Assembly (NCBI GenBank): GCA_964460345.1
Contig: CAYWRO010000005.1
Span: forward strand, 1 to 64,000
Reading direction: 5' to 3'
Length of the DNA stretch: 64,000 bases
Source of the DNA: CAYWRO01 sp964460345
GTDB lineage: Bacteria > Planctomycetota > Phycisphaerae > Phycisphaerales > UBA1924
In this document: one piece after another, positions 21,621-31,257 of the stretch
How the letters are laid out: every line of letters begins with the position of its first letter
Position numbering within the stretch: position 1 is the first letter of the stretch
Notes under the pieces: model-generated
The model's database searches: none
Seen by the model: the letters and a program-made list of their open reading frames with translations, nothing else
What the model was told of the DNA's origin: nothing
Made by a program: the position numbers and the translations under genes

Positions 21621-23117
21621 ATGGAAATGACGTTTGCTTCACTTGAACTGGCGCCGCCCATTCTGCGCGCCCTCGCCGACGCCGGGTACGAACGCCCCAC
21701 GCCCATTCAGGCGAAGGCCATCGGCCCTGCCATGGAAGGACGCGATGTGCTTGGGTGCGCCCAGACGGGCACCGGCAAGACCGCTGCATTCTCTCTTCCC
21801 ATCATCCACCGCCTCCTCGCCACACAGCAGGAGACGACGCCCGCCTCACCCGAGCCTGCCCCCACCCCCCGCGGCGTCGGGTCCATGGGCCGCAGCCGCC
21901 GCGGCCGGGATCAGGGCGGCCGCTCGCGGCGCGATGCTGCCCCTGCCGACGGCCGCCGCGTGCGTGCCCTCGTGCTCTCGCCCACTCGCGAGTTGGCGAC
22001 CCAGATCTGCGACAGCTTCGCCGCCTACGGCAAGCACACCGGCCTGCGCGCCACCGCCATCTTCGGCGGGGTCAGCCAGTTCCGCCAGGAGCAGGCGCTC
22101 CAGCGCGGCGTCGATGTGATCGTCGCCACCCCGGGCCGCCTCATCGATCTCATGGATCAGGGGCTCATCGACTTCTCCGCCATCCAGGTGCTCGTCCTCG
22201 ACGAAGCCGACCGCATGCTTGACATGGGCTTCATTCAGCCGATCCGCCGCATTGTCGCGGCGCTGCCCGCCGGCAGCGAAGCCGCGCCGCGACAGACCCT
22301 GCTCTTCTCCGCCACCATGCCGCGGGATGTAGCCAGACTGGCCGAGTCGCTCCTTCGCGACCCCGTGCGCGTGGCGGTAAACCCGGTCGCCTCCACCGCG
22401 CCGCTCATCGAGCAGTCGGTCTACATGGTGCCGCGGCACAGCAAGCATGCCCTGCTCGAGCATCTGCTCGCCTCCCATGGCGTTGAACGCGGCCTTGTCT
22501 TCACACGCACAAAGCGCGGCGCTGATCAGCTCAGCAGGAAGCTGCAGCGGGCCGGCGTGCGCGTCGATTCGATTCACGGCAACAAGAGCCAGGCCCAGCG
22601 CCAGCGCGCCCTGGACGCCTTCCGCACCGGCCGCTCACGCGTGCTCGTCGCCACCGACGTCGCCGCCCGCGGCCTCGACGTCGACGGCATCACGCACGTC
22701 TTCAACTTCGACCTGCCCGATGAGCCCGAGGCGTACGTCCACCGCATCGGCCGCACCGGCCGAGCCGGCGCCGCCGGCGCAGCGATCGCGTTCTGTGAAC
22801 CCGGCGAGCGCCGGCTGCTCTCCACGATCGAACGCGTCACGGGCGGCAAGACCATGCCGGTGATGAAGCTGCCGAACCTCCCCCTCCCCGAACGCCGGCC
22901 CGACGAGGATCGCCGCGAAGAGCGCGACGAACGCCCGCGCACCAGCCAGCCCCGCCGCCCCGCCCCCGCTCACGAGCACGGAGCCGGCGGCCCCCGACGC
23001 ACAAGCAAGAAGAAGCGCACCAAGCGCACCGCCAACAGCGCCAACCCGCCCGTACCCCAGGGGGGACGCGGCCAGGGCCAGAAGCACCGCAAGTTCCGAG
23101 GCCCGCGGCACGGGTAG
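21621..23117 (+). CDS. rhlE: DEAD-box RNA helicase (RhlE-like)
   Basis: A 498-residue ATP-dependent RNA helicase. Motifs in order: Q-motif (PTPIQAKAIG), I (AQTGTGKT), Ia (PTRELA), TPGRLID, II (VLDEADRMLDMGF), III (FSATMP) and VI (HRIGRTGR). A 45-residue Arg/Gly/Pro-rich insert lies between motifs I and Ia. The C-terminal ~85 residues are basic and low-complexity, likely RNA-binding (ending KHRKFRGPRHG). The start at 21621 (MEMTF) fits the family N-terminus and the GAGGGAGA site; the open frame upstream is the leader. Likely roles are ribosome assembly and RNA turnover. It converges on serA, with a terminator between. Confidence 0.92.
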   Translation: MEMTFASLELAPPILRALADAGYERPTPIQAKAIGPAMEGRDVLGCAQTGTGKTAAFSLPIIHRLLATQQETTPASPEPAPTPRGVGSMGRSRRGRDQGGRSRRDAAPADGRRVRALVLSPTRELATQICDSFAAYGKHTGLRATAIFGGVSQFRQEQALQRGVDVIVATPGRLIDLMDQGLIDFSAIQVLVLDEADRMLDMGFIQPIRRIVAALPAGSEAAPRQTLLFSATMPRDVARLAESLLRDPVRVAVNPVASTAPLIEQSVYMVPRHSKHALLEHLLASHGVERGLVFTRTKRGADQLSRKLQRAGVRVDSIHGNKSQAQRQRALDAFRTGRSRVLVATDVAARGLDVDGITHVFNFDLPDEPEAYVHRIGRTGRAGAAGAAIAFCEPGERRLLSTIERVTGGKTMPVMKLPNLPLPERRPDEDRREERDERPRTSQPRRPAPAHEHGAGGPRRTSKKKRTKRTANSANPPVPQGGRGQGQKHRKFRGPRHG

Positions 23118-23152
23118 AGCCGTCAACCTCTGATATCCGAACTCAAAAGCGA

Positions 23153-23181
23153 AACGCCACGCCGACTCTCGGCGTGGCGTT
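23153..23181. terminator. Bidirectional terminator
   Basis: A perfect 13-bp stem (AACGCCACGCCGA / TCGGCGTGGCGTT) has a 3-nt loop CTC and sits between the convergent rhlE and serA. T-rich sequence follows on the plus strand and A-rich sequence precedes it, so it can serve both genes. Confidence 0.85.
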
Positions 23182-23208
23182 CTCTCTTGTGCTCGTCTAA
23201 ACGTTGCT

Positions 23209-24237
23209 TCAGCGGGCCGCTCGCGCTCCGCTGCCTGCCACCGTCGGGGCGTCCGTGTTCACACGATTGCGGAACGTGCCGTGATCCTGGAGTTCCTTGA
23301 CGATCCGAACCGCCTCCTCCGCAACCGCATTCTGCGCCTGGTCCGTCGAAGCGCCGACGTGGTGCGTCATGTACACGCCCGGCAGGTCGGCTCCCTCGCA
23401 GGTCCAGGTCGTCTGCGCTTCGGCCGGCTCGTTGGTGTAGACGTCAAGGCCGCAACGGATTCCCTTCTCGCGCACAGCCCGCTCAAGCGCCTTCCCGTCC
23501 ATCACCGACCCACGCGACGTATTGATGAAGTACGCCCCCGGCTTCATCGCATCGAAGAAACGCTCGTCGCACAACCGGTCGGATTCGGCGTTCGCGGCGA
23601 CATGCACGCTCACGGCGTCGCACTTGCCGAGCATCTCGTAGAGCTCCTCCCGGGTCGAGCCGCCGTACCCCACCTTCAGATCCATCGCACGCTCCGGCGT
23701 CATGTGCAGGGAGTGCGCCACAACGTTCATCTCAAACGCCCGCGCCCGGCTGATCACCTCGCGACCAATCCCCCCCACGCCGATCACCCCCAGCGTCATC
23801 CCCTTCAGCCCGCGCGCCTTGGCATACTCCTTCTTGTTCCACACGCCGTTCTTCACATCCTGCGTCTGGTCCGGAATGCGACGGTCGCAGCACAGCAGCA
23901 GCCCCATCACCAGTTCCGCAACCGCCACGGAGTTCGTCCCCGGGCAGTTGCACACCGCGATCGAACGAGCGGACGCGGCGTCCAGGTCGATGTTGTCGTA
24001 CCCGGCCCCGGCGCGGATGATGCACTTCAGCCCCTCGCTGCCCCCGGCCCGCGCGGCGTCGATCGCCGGCTTCCGAACCTTCGTCGAACGCACAATCAGA
24101 ACTTGCGGCGCATGCTCCACCAGCGCATCGGGAAGCTGCTCTGCCGTCAGGTCCGGCTGAGAGATGACCGTGCAGCCGAGCTGCTCAAGGGCGGCGATGC
24201 CGGAGGCCTCAAACTTGTCCGCAATGAGGATCTTCAT
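23209..24237 (-). CDS. serA: D-3-phosphoglycerate dehydrogenase
   Basis: A 342-residue NAD-dependent D-2-hydroxyacid dehydrogenase committing 3-phosphoglycerate to serine. IRAGAGYDNIDL with the catalytic Arg, the Rossmann GVGGIGREV and the catalytic His in THHVGAST are present. It is the short form without a C-terminal ACT domain, so feedback inhibition by serine through that domain is not expected. The start at 24237 gives the canonical MKILIADKFE and has AGGA 8 bases upstream; the frame is open far upstream without family similarity. Paired with serC, 5 kb away, it supports the serine assignment over other 2-hydroxyacid dehydrogenases. Confidence 0.9.
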   Translation of the reverse strand: MKILIADKFEASGIAALEQLGCTVISQPDLTAEQLPDALVEHAPQVLIVRSTKVRKPAIDAARAGGSEGLKCIIRAGAGYDNIDLDAASARSIAVCNCPGTNSVAVAELVMGLLLCCDRRIPDQTQDVKNGVWNKKEYAKARGLKGMTLGVIGVGGIGREVISRARAFEMNVVAHSLHMTPERAMDLKVGYGGSTREELYEMLGKCDAVSVHVAANAESDRLCDERFFDAMKPGAYFINTSRGSVMDGKALERAVREKGIRCGLDVYTNEPAEAQTTWTCEGADLPGVYMTHHVGASTDQAQNAVAEEAVRIVKELQDHGTFRNRVNTDAPTVAGSGARAAR

Positions 24238-24303
24238 GGTGTCTTCCTGGTTGTAGGTCCGCGGGAACGGCGGCGCCGGGTGACCGAACCCAGCCTGGCG
24301 CGG

Positions 24304-24342
24304 GGCCAAACAAAAACCGCCGCGGGCAGTTTCCCGCGGCGG
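24304..24342 (-). terminator. Intrinsic terminator of the first prepilin-like gene
   Basis: The stem CCGCCGCGGG / CCCGCGGCGG (24317-24342) is followed on the minus strand by TTTTTGTTTGG. It lies 40 bp after the stop of the 24383 gene. Confidence 0.9.
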
Positions 24343-24382
24343 ATCATACACACATGTTTCGCAAATAGCAGCAGCCGGCCGA

Positions 24383-25444
24383 TCACCAGTCGCTGGTGCT
24401 GATCTCTCGGCCGCCGAAGTCAAGCCCTCGCAGCCCGCCACGCGTCCAGCGGAACACGCCTGGAAGCCGGTCAACGCCGTTCGGGCTGACTGCCGGTGCT
24501 TCCCACGGTTCCGGTTCGTAGCTGATGAGCGTGTTCCCGCTCCCACGGGGCTGGGTGGGGGTTGGACCACCGACGTTCGGCGTGTTCGGACGGAAGCCGA
24601 CATTCGAATCTGCCGTCTTCTTGGTTGAGACGTGGCCGTCGAAGAATGCGAGAGGCTGACGGCCGCTGTCGTGGGCGAAGAACGTTGCTTCGCCGCGGCA
24701 GGAGTGACGGTCGGAGGCATCAAACCATGCGACCTTCTGGGCGGGGAAGGCGACGTCGGCGTACTTGCGATCCCCCATCGGCAATTGGCTGGAGTGGAAG
24801 CGGTTGTGCGACAGGCCGTGCTGGTCCGTTGTGATCCGAGTGCCGATTTTGGCGTCGTAGGCCCATGCAGCGGGCGCGAGTTGGTATGACGAGGAGTAGG
24901 GCCAACGCTCACGACGGTCGCCACCCGGCGCCATCACCCCGGCGGGGAACAACGTTTCGAAATTCTCCGGATCCTTCTGCCACTGCAGACGCAGTCGATC
25001 CTCCGGACACGCCATGGCCACCTCCGGAAGGCGGCTCTCCATGTAGTCGTTCATGACCAGATGGCTATACAGAACGTGCGGAATCCACAGGCTTGGCGCA
25101 CTTGAGAATCGTGAATCATTCTGTCGGAAACCGCGCTCGCGGATGATCCAGTACGCCTGGTTGGCCGCCGCTGCCGTCGCATCGGCTGCGGTACCGCCAA
25201 ACCCGTAGTTGACACCCGCCTTCCACGTGAACGATGCGCAGCGATCCTGGAACTCCGTGCTGTAATTGGAGAACGCCGTCCCAAGCGTCTTCATGTTCGC
25301 ATGGCACACCGATCGTCGGGCCTCCGTCCGAGCGCACGCCAGCGCCGGCATGAGGATGCTGACCAGCAGCGCGATGATCGCTATCACGACCAGCAGCTCA
25401 ATCAACGTGAAAGCCGGGCGCAGCGGTAACCTCGTCCGCACCAT
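24383..25444 (-). CDS. Prepilin-like H-X-DG protein (type II secretion/pseudopilin type), copy 1
   Basis: A 353-residue planctomycete-type prepilin-like protein. The N-terminal [20 protein letters not shown] is the class III signal and assembly helix. The usual Gly before the cut is replaced by Ala (PA/FTLIE), which could slow prepilin peptidase. The C-terminal part has H-x10-DG ([15 protein letters not shown]). The start at 25444 has AAGGAG 8 bases upstream. It is paralogous to the next gene through its whole length, so the pair is a tandem duplication with separate promoters and terminators. The function is unknown: minor pilin or surface fibre subunit. Confidence 0.85.
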   Translation of the reverse strand: MVRTRLPLRPAFTLIELLVVIAIIALLVSILMPALACARTEARRSVCHANMKTLGTAFSNYSTEFQDRCASFTWKAGVNYGFGGTAADATAAAANQAYWIIRERGFRQNDSRFSSAPSLWIPHVLYSHLVMNDYMESRLPEVAMACPEDRLRLQWQKDPENFETLFPAGVMAPGGDRRERWPYSSSYQLAPAAWAYDAKIGTRITTDQHGLSHNRFHSSQLPMGDRKYADVAFPAQKVAWFDASDRHSCRGEATFFAHDSGRQPLAFFDGHVSTKKTADSNVGFRPNTPNVGGPTPTQPRGSGNTLISYEPEPWEAPAVSPNGVDRLPGVFRWTRGGLRGLDFGGREISTSDW

Positions 25445-25513
25445 GATGGTTCTCCTTTCCTTAACCCGGCCACAGAACGCAGCCGGGAAGCCACGAGTCG
25501 TCGGAGACACTAC

Positions 25514-25542
25514 ACAATACCGCACGGTTGCCAGCCGTGCAA
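25514..25542 (-). promoter_or_regulatory. Sigma-70-type promoter with palindromic spacer
   Basis: On the minus strand TTGCAC and TATTGT are 17 bp apart, one of the best promoter matches in the window, about 70 bp before the start at 25444. The spacer carries the inverted repeat GCACGG/CCGTGC (25522-25527 and 25535-25540), a natural operator position. Confidence 0.6.
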
Positions 25543-25644
25543 GGGGACGGGAGCCCCTCATCTGCCAAATGCTTCCTCACCCGGGAGGAGGGGAGCGTAT
25601 CAGATCCCAACGGAGCCTGTCAACCCACCGGCCGAACTGGCCCC

Positions 25645-25679
25645 CAAAAAGAACGCGGCGGGCCAGAAGGCCCGCCGCG
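25645..25679 (-). terminator. Intrinsic terminator of the second prepilin-like gene
   Basis: The stem CGCGGCGGGCC / GGCCCGCCGCG with a 4-nt loop (25654-25679) is followed on the minus strand by TTCTTTTTGGGG. It ends the 25741 transcript before the next gene's promoter. Confidence 0.9.
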
Positions 25680-25740
25680 GCATCATCCTCAACTCAGAAC
25701 TGGCAAACCCTCGCGGCAGGCCTGCCTCAATCATCGGGCA

Positions 25741-26805
25741 TCACCACCCGGAAGTATCAATTTCCCAGCCGCCGTAGTCGCGTCCGCGCAGGCCGCCGCG
25801 CGTCCAGCGGTAAACGCCTGGGAGCCTGTCCACGCCACCAGGACTGACGGCAGGCGCTTCCCATCCCTCCGGCTCATAGCTGATGAGCGTCGCACCGCGT
25901 CCTCGGGGTTCCGTAGGCGTCGGTCCACCAACGCGCGGCGTGTTGGGCCGGAACCCCAAATTGGCATCCACCGTCTTCTTGGTGGCCACGTGTCCGTCGA
26001 AGAACGCCAGCGGCTGCGTTGCGAGGTCATGGGCGAAGTAAACGTTGAACTTCCGCGACGAGTGACGGTCCTGCGAATCGTACCAGGCGACCTTATCAGA
26101 TGGGAAGATCACATCCGCGTACTTTCGATCTCCCATTGGCAGTTGGCTCGGGTTGTAGGTGCCATGCGTGTTGCCGTGCTGGTCCGTCGTGTTCCGGTTG
26201 TTGGTCTTGGCGTCGAACGCCCAAGCGGCCGGCACAAGCTGATATGACGACGAGTACGGCCAGCGCAACAGTTCGTCGTCGCTGCCAGAAATACTGCTGC
26301 CAGGCCGCTCAACACCCGGCGCAAAGCGCGACAGAAAATTTTCAGGATCCTTCTGCCAAGCCAGGCGCAGCTTGTCTTCCGGACAAGCCATGGCGGGCTC
26401 CGGCAGCCGCTGCTCAAGATAATCGTTTAACACCAAATGGCTGTAAAGCACATGCGGGATCCACCGGCTTGGAGTCGACATATCGGGGCGATCCGCCCGC
26501 TCGCGAATAATCCACGTTGCCTGATTTGCCGCAGCCTCGGTCGGCGTGGCAGCGCTCTGGCCATACCCGTAGTCGACGCCGGCCTTCCACGTAAACGAAG
26601 CCAGACGATCCTGAAACTCCGTCGAGTAGTTGACAAAAGCCGTGCCCACCGACTTCATGTTCGCCTGGCAGACCGCCCGGCGGGCTTCCTTCCGCGCGGC
26701 CGCCAGGGCTGGCAGCAGAATGCTCACCAGCAACGCGATAATCGCAATCACCACGAGCAACTCGATGAGCGTAAATCCTTCACGCTTGGTCTTGATGGAC
26801 GACAT
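25741..26805 (-). CDS. Prepilin-like H-X-DG protein, copy 2
   Basis: A 354-residue paralogue of the 24383 product. Here the processing site is canonical: [21 protein letters not shown] with Gly at -1 and Glu at +5. The extracellular part shares [14 protein letters not shown], [17 protein letters not shown] and [19 protein letters not shown] segments with copy 1, and ends with H-x10-DG and a common tail ([18 protein letters not shown]). The start at 26805 follows GGGAG, although the spacing is long. Its own terminator separates it from copy 1. Export and assembly would need PilD/GspO and GspE-type ATPases, which are not in this window. Confidence 0.87.
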   Translation of the reverse strand: MSSIKTKREGFTLIELLVVIAIIALLVSILLPALAAARKEARRAVCQANMKSVGTAFVNYSTEFQDRLASFTWKAGVDYGYGQSAATPTEAAANQATWIIRERADRPDMSTPSRWIPHVLYSHLVLNDYLEQRLPEPAMACPEDKLRLAWQKDPENFLSRFAPGVERPGSSISGSDDELLRWPYSSSYQLVPAAWAFDAKTNNRNTTDQHGNTHGTYNPSQLPMGDRKYADVIFPSDKVAWYDSQDRHSSRKFNVYFAHDLATQPLAFFDGHVATKKTVDANLGFRPNTPRVGGPTPTEPRGRGATLISYEPEGWEAPAVSPGGVDRLPGVYRWTRGGLRGRDYGGWEIDTSGW

Positions 26806-26921
26806 GGTTCGTAAACTCCCGGTATCGGCCGCAGAACGCAGCCATCTGTGCCTTGTGAATGGCGAACGAATGTGAACCGAGGCGTCAGCCCCCGTGCGAT
26901 GATTCGTCCTTGAACAATCCG

Positions 26922-27809
26922 TCATAGTTGCTCCGAGATGCGCTTCAGTTGCCGCCATCGCACCTCAAATGATGCGGCAACCCCGTCCGAGGTTTCACTG
27001 GGCCTTTTGGCGGCATCCTCCATCACCGAAACTTGCCCCACTACCGGCGCAGACGCTCCTCCGCCCTCACCCGAAGTTTCCTGCGCAACAGCCGCCGGCG
27101 CCGCCTGCCCGGACTCGGGCGAGCCCTCCGGTCGGAAAGCCACCCACGCGGCCCCCGCCGCTCCCCCAAGAACGCCAAGGCCGGCAAGAACCGCCCCGAC
27201 GCCGAGCAGAAGCATGAGCGCACCGCCGGCCGATGGGGTGCCACCGCCACGGGCCGAGGCCGCCGCGATCGTCTCCGGCGAAGCGTGCCCCGGCAGCAGG
27301 TGCACCGGCCCAAGCCCGAGGTGCTGCCGGTCGTCCGGCGCTGCGAAATCTGCCCCACACGCAGGGCACGCCACATCCTCAGGCGTCACCCGGGTGTGGC
27401 AGGAATGACACTCCCCGAACAGGTTCGCCACCCCCGGCGTGTTCCGCGCAAACATCCAGAACTGCCGCGTCGTCGGCCCGCGGACGATCGTCTCCGGCCC
27501 GATCCTCGAGCGCGCCGCCAGCCGCCGAAGCGTCTCGATTGAGCACCCCGGCCGAAACGGGTTCGACTCGTCCCGGATGAACCACGGACCCATCGAGTTC
27601 TGCGACGCCTGCCTCGAAAGCGGATCGAGCAGCCCCCGGCACGATGGGCATCGCTCCACACCCGCGGGAGCGCCGCTCGCCGCCGCCACCGCCGGGCTCC
27701 GACCACCAACCGCCGCCTCCGAAACCGCGCCGCAGTACGGACACGGCGCCGCCCGCGGCCGCGGCCGTGGGATGGGACGAGGAGCAGATTGCGCGGATTC
27801 AGAACTCAT
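26922..27809 (-). CDS. Zinc-ribbon, GYF-like membrane protein
   Basis: A 295-residue protein. An N-terminal zinc ribbon (CPYCG near residue 23, CPSC near 55) is followed by a GYF-2-like segment ([20 protein letters not shown], then [13 protein letters not shown]). A second ribbon ([19 protein letters not shown] near 165) follows, then a long Gly/Ala hydrophobic helix near residue 225 ([20 protein letters not shown]) and an Ala/Glu-rich C-terminal domain. The start at 27809 was chosen because the upstream extension has no similarity. It is divergent from the parvulin lipoprotein, 96 bp apart. It probably acts as a membrane-associated adaptor; the partner is unknown. Confidence 0.7.
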   Translation of the reverse strand: MSSESAQSAPRPIPRPRPRAAPCPYCGAVSEAAVGGRSPAVAAASGAPAGVERCPSCRGLLDPLSRQASQNSMGPWFIRDESNPFRPGCSIETLRRLAARSRIGPETIVRGPTTRQFWMFARNTPGVANLFGECHSCHTRVTPEDVACPACGADFAAPDDRQHLGLGPVHLLPGHASPETIAAASARGGGTPSAGGALMLLLGVGAVLAGLGVLGGAAGAAWVAFRPEGSPESGQAAPAAVAQETSGEGGGASAPVVGQVSVMEDAAKRPSETSDGVAASFEVRWRQLKRISEQL

Positions 27810-27905
27810 ACGAAGCCTGCTTTGTGGGTGGCGTCCGGCTGAGAGGTTGAGAGAGGCCCCGCAGATGCGGTTTGACACCCAGACCCGGACCCGAAAGATG
27901 AAGCC

Positions 27906-29006
27906 ATGGCAGCATCGTTCGTTACCGGTCTTTACGGATCCTTCTTCCGGCGGTTCCGGTCCTCCGCGCCCGTTTGGACAGCGCTGACGCTCCTGATCGC
28001 GGGATGCGCCGGCGGCAGTTCAGGCCGAAGCACGACCGAGGAGCCTCTGAGCTCTGAGCGCGAAACCGCCGCAGAATCCCCCCAATCAAGGGATCTCCGG
28101 GCAGCCCCACGACGACCTCTCGCGCTCGTCGACGGAACTCCCATTTCGACCACCGAGGCCGACGGCCGCCTGCGCGAGTTGGCCGGCGGCGTCATTCTCG
28201 AGGAACTCGCCCTTGAGATGCTCCTCGAGGGTGAACTCCGCAGAGCCGGTCTCTCCGTCACCGAAGCGGACGTCCGCCGTGAGCAGGACCTGCTCGCCGC
28301 GACCATCAGCGAGGGCATCAGCGCGGCCGGAACGGACGCCGCCCAGGCCGCAGACGCGGGAGCCGAGGCGATTCACGCCATCCGCCGGTCCCGCGGCCTG
28401 GGGCCTCTCCGCTTTGCCGGCCTCCTCCGACGCAACGCCATGCTCCGCCGCCTCGTCGAAGAAGAAGCCGCGGCGAGCGTCACCGACGAGGACGTCGATC
28501 TGGCGATGACCATCCGCTACGGGCCGAAGGCGCGCGTCCGCATCATCGTGACACCGACCCAGCGCGAGGCTTCCCGCCTGAAGCGTCAACTCGACGACAG
28601 CCCCGAGCGGTTCGCCGAACTGGCGATGCGGCACTCTGTCGACGCCTCCGCCCCCCGCGGCGGCCTGCTCGCCCCCATCAGCAACGTCGACCCTGCCTAT
28701 CCGCTGGCCATGCTCGAAGCTATTGACAAGCTCACCGCCCGCGCTGAAGCACGCGAAGATGCCAACCCAGTCAGCGACGTCGTCTCGATCCCCGGCGGCT
28801 ATGCCCTGCTCAAGCTCGAAGAGCAACTGCAAGGCCACGCACCGCCGGATGCCGCATCGGCCCGCGCGCAGATGCGTGAGGAGGTCGTGCTCGTCCGCGA
28901 GCGCTCCCTCATGGAAGCCCGCGCCGCTCGACTGCTGGAAGGCGCAGACATCACCGTCTTCGATCAGGCCATGCACTGGGCGTGGCAGGCCAGGACGGGC
29001 CAGTAA
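27906..29006 (+). CDS. Parvulin-type peptidyl-prolyl isomerase lipoprotein
   Basis: A 366-residue SurA/PrsA-like chaperone. The N-terminus has a membrane helix ending in the lipobox LIAGC near residue 34, so it is anchored by lipid. An N-terminal helical chaperone region follows (LVDGTPISTTEADGRLRELA), and a PpiC-type domain spans residues ~205-310 (ARVRIIVTPTQREASRLKRQ; FAELAMRHSVDASAPRGGLL). Such proteins help outer-membrane or secreted proteins fold. The parvulin active-site residues are only partly recognisable, so chaperone activity may outweigh isomerase activity. It converges on the UbiA-like gene with a 9-bp gap. Confidence 0.82.
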   Translation: MAASFVTGLYGSFFRRFRSSAPVWTALTLLIAGCAGGSSGRSTTEEPLSSERETAAESPQSRDLRAAPRRPLALVDGTPISTTEADGRLRELAGGVILEELALEMLLEGELRRAGLSVTEADVRREQDLLAATISEGISAAGTDAAQAADAGAEAIHAIRRSRGLGPLRFAGLLRRNAMLRRLVEEEAAASVTDEDVDLAMTIRYGPKARVRIIVTPTQREASRLKRQLDDSPERFAELAMRHSVDASAPRGGLLAPISNVDPAYPLAMLEAIDKLTARAEAREDANPVSDVVSIPGGYALLKLEEQLQGHAPPDAASARAQMREEVVLVRERSLMEARAARLLEGADITVFDQAMHWAWQARTGQ

Positions 29007-29015
29007 CACGCCGCG

Positions 29016-29927
29016 TCAACAGATCCACGCCAACACGGCGAGCAAACCCGCCAGCAACGGCAGCCGGGCATCGATCAGCGAACGCACAGACCACCGACGC
29101 GATGCTGCCGGAAGAGCAACCAGCAGGGCGGTAGAAGGCACGAGCGCTGCCCACGAGTACAGCGTCACACGCGCCGGCGGCGGCGACGAAAACGCAGCCC
29201 AGGCCGCCAGGCCTGCCCCCGCCGCGATGTTGGCCAGCACAAACACCATCACAGTCACCTGCGCGCCCGCTGCGGCAGCAATCGTGCGGGTCCCAAAAGG
29301 CAGATCCGTGGCCACGTCATCCAGATCTGACAGGGCCGCATCGGCCGTGACGAGTACCGCCATGAAGGTGAACGCCGCGGCGAGGTCCGCGGCCATCGAG
29401 CGTGAGAGCCCTCCTGAGGCTCGGCCGGACTGCAACACCAGAAGAGCCGTCACGAACGATGCAATGCCACCACCGACAGCCGCGTTCTTGAGCAGCAGAA
29501 TGTCCTTGGCACGAGGCCGGCGCGCCGGGTCAGCCGACCGATGGGCGTACGCAATGACCGCAACGTGCCCCAATGCGACGAGTACCGCGGCGGCCGGATG
29601 CACCAGGACCGCCAGCACCAGCGCAACGAGCGCCAACACCGAGCCAAAGGCTCGCACGGTGCGGGCATGGGCGCACAGCCACTCAAACCGCTCCGGCGAA
29701 GCCGCAAGGTCTGCCCGATCAAAGAACCGATCCGCAAGCTTCACCCGGTCCAGAAGGTAGACGCTGGAACCCGTCGCCCAGGCGCACGCCAGCGAAACCG
29801 GACTGCACGCAGCGCCACTGATCTGCGCAGCCGACAGCAGGGCCCCCGCGGGGTAGAGCCCCGCAAACAGCGCAACATGGTTGAGGATCGCCAGCCTGCG
29901 GGTGATGGGCGGCGCACTGGACATCAC
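29016..29927 (-). CDS. UbiA-superfamily-like membrane protein
   Basis: A 303-residue protein with about eight hydrophobic helices. Asp-rich cytoplasmic loops resemble a diverged UbiA fold: YLLDRVKLADRFFDRADLAA near residue 58 and ALSDLDDVATDLPFGTRT near 195. The canonical NDxxDxxxD is not intact in the first loop, so activity and substrate are uncertain. Its ATG overlaps the stop of the upstream response regulator gene by 4 bp (ATGA), so the two are translationally coupled. A sensor or output role tied to the regulator is possible but not shown. Confidence 0.65.
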   Translation of the reverse strand: MMSSAPPITRRLAILNHVALFAGLYPAGALLSAAQISGAACSPVSLACAWATGSSVYLLDRVKLADRFFDRADLAASPERFEWLCAHARTVRAFGSVLALVALVLAVLVHPAAAVLVALGHVAVIAYAHRSADPARRPRAKDILLLKNAAVGGGIASFVTALLVLQSGRASGGLSRSMAADLAAAFTFMAVLVTADAALSDLDDVATDLPFGTRTIAAAAGAQVTVMVFVLANIAAGAGLAAWAAFSSPPPARVTLYSWAALVPSTALLVALPAASRRWSVRSLIDARLPLLAGLLAVLAWIC

Positions 29928-30514
29928 TTCGGCGGCGCACTCCGCCCCCGCTCGGCCCGCGCCTCCCGGACCTGCTCCAGCGTCTGCTCCAGTTGTCGCT
30001 TGAGCATGCGAACCCGAAGCAGCGAACGCACCCGCGTCAGCAGTTCCAGCTTGTTGACAGGCTTGGTCAGGAAGTCATCCGCCCCCGCCTCCACCGCCCG
30101 CTCCACATCCCCCACTTCGTTGAGCGCCGTGACCATCACAATCGGAATGTCGCGCGTCTCCGGGTTCGCCTTCAGCCGCTCACAGACCTGAAACCCGCTC
30201 ATCCGCGGCATCATGACATCCAGCAGGATGATGTCCGGCTGCGCCCCCGCACCGACTGAAGCGGTGCCGGTCTCGCCCCCCCCACCGCCACCCTGCGGCC
30301 TGCTCCCCCCGCGGGCGACCAGCTCCAGCGCCTGGACGCCGTCCGAGGCCGTCAGCACCGCGCAACCCAGGTCCTCCACGTACGCCTGAAGCAGTTCCAG
30401 ATTCTGGAGGTTATCGTCGACGATCATCACCGTCGCCGAAGCAAGGTCCAGTTCGTCGAACGCTGGAGCCGGGGCAGGATTCGGGTTGTCGGTCTCAGGG
30501 GGGGTCGGCGGCAC
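29924..30514 (-). CDS. Single-domain response regulator
   Basis: A 196-residue CheY-like receiver. The acidic pocket is VMIVDDN near residue 27, the phosphorylated Asp is in DIILLDVMMP near 95, followed by VMVTALN and the Lys in FLTKPVNK. A Gly-rich insert of about 24 residues (SRPQGGGGGGETG...) separates helix 2 from the phosphorylation strand, encoded by a C-run at 30277-30284. The C-terminal ~40 residues are a charged coiled coil (LKRQLEQTLEQVREARAERG). The start is a GTG at 30514 with GGAG 5 bases upstream. There is no output domain, so it signals by protein contact; the coupled partner is the UbiA-like membrane protein. Confidence 0.85.
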   Translation of the reverse strand: MPPTPPETDNPNPAPAPAFDELDLASATVMIVDDNLQNLELLQAYVEDLGCAVLTASDGVQALELVARGGSRPQGGGGGGETGTASVGAGAQPDIILLDVMMPRMSGFQVCERLKANPETRDIPIVMVTALNEVGDVERAVEAGADDFLTKPVNKLELLTRVRSLLRVRMLKRQLEQTLEQVREARAERGRSAPPK

Positions 30515-30646
30515 GATGACTCCGATTTTGTTGTGCCCGGACGGGGCGTGCGGACGCGGCACCCTATGGTACAGCCTTGATCGGGTGCGGGCCGTCGGGG
30601 CGCCACACGCCGCGGCGGAGCACGCATCGCAACTGGAGAGGGTCGA

Positions 30647-31213
30647 ATGAGTTCGGACGGGCGTCCTTCGGCGGGTGAGACAACAGAGTGCAGCATGGGA
30701 CAGCCGGCCAGGGCTGCGCCAAACGCCTGGACGGACAAGTTCACACCGCCCACCATCGAGGGCCTGCTTGCCGATCTTGGTGACCACCGCAGCACCGTCG
30801 ATGAAGCGCGTGCCCTGCTCCTCAATGACAGTCAGGTACGCGAGGACGTGTCGTGGGAAGGCGTCGCGTGGCGCTGGTCCGCCGTGTACACCCGCGAGGG
30901 GGACGCCACACGCGCATGGGCCTACCTCGTTCCCGATCCCGATTGCCCTCGGATTTGCGTCCCGCTGCCCAGCCCTGCCGTCCAGCAGATCCGCCAGCGG
31001 CGTGTGAAGAAGGGCGTGCGTGACGCCATCGCCCAGGCGCCGACAATCGACGGCGTTGCCTGGGTCACGCTCGCACTCGCTGCGGTTTCAAGGCCCGGAA
31101 GCGGCCTGTCGGCGGCAAGCCTGGAAGAAGTCGCGGAACTCCTGCGCGTCAAACGCGATGCACTGGACCCGAATTCTGGCGACCACCCGCCGAGCCAACC
31201 GAATCACGCCTGA
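30647..31213 (+). CDS. Conserved hypothetical protein
   Basis: A 188-residue protein without recognised domains. The ATG at 30647 follows GGAGAGGG. A short disordered N-terminus is followed by a compact region (WTDKFTPPTIEGLLADLG, then WEGVAWRWSAVYTREGDATR and WAYLVPDPDCPRICVPLP) and a helical C-terminus (LEEVAELLRVKRDALD). There is no signal peptide. It lies 44 bp before the PBP4 gene on the same strand, which has its own ribosome site, so co-transcription is possible. It is divergent from the response regulator. Confidence 0.6.
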   Translation: MSSDGRPSAGETTECSMGQPARAAPNAWTDKFTPPTIEGLLADLGDHRSTVDEARALLLNDSQVREDVSWEGVAWRWSAVYTREGDATRAWAYLVPDPDCPRICVPLPSPAVQQIRQRRVKKGVRDAIAQAPTIDGVAWVTLALAAVSRPGSGLSAASLEEVAELLRVKRDALDPNSGDHPPSQPNHA

Positions 31214-31257
31214 ACCGCCATGCGCCGGCGGCCAGCAGCCAAGGAGAGGTACTTTTC

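Noticed and set aside
23209..24924. An N-terminally extended SerA of 571 residues
   Set aside because: The extension runs antisense-like through the prepilin gene region and has no family similarity. MKILIADKFE at 24237 with a ribosome site is the true start.
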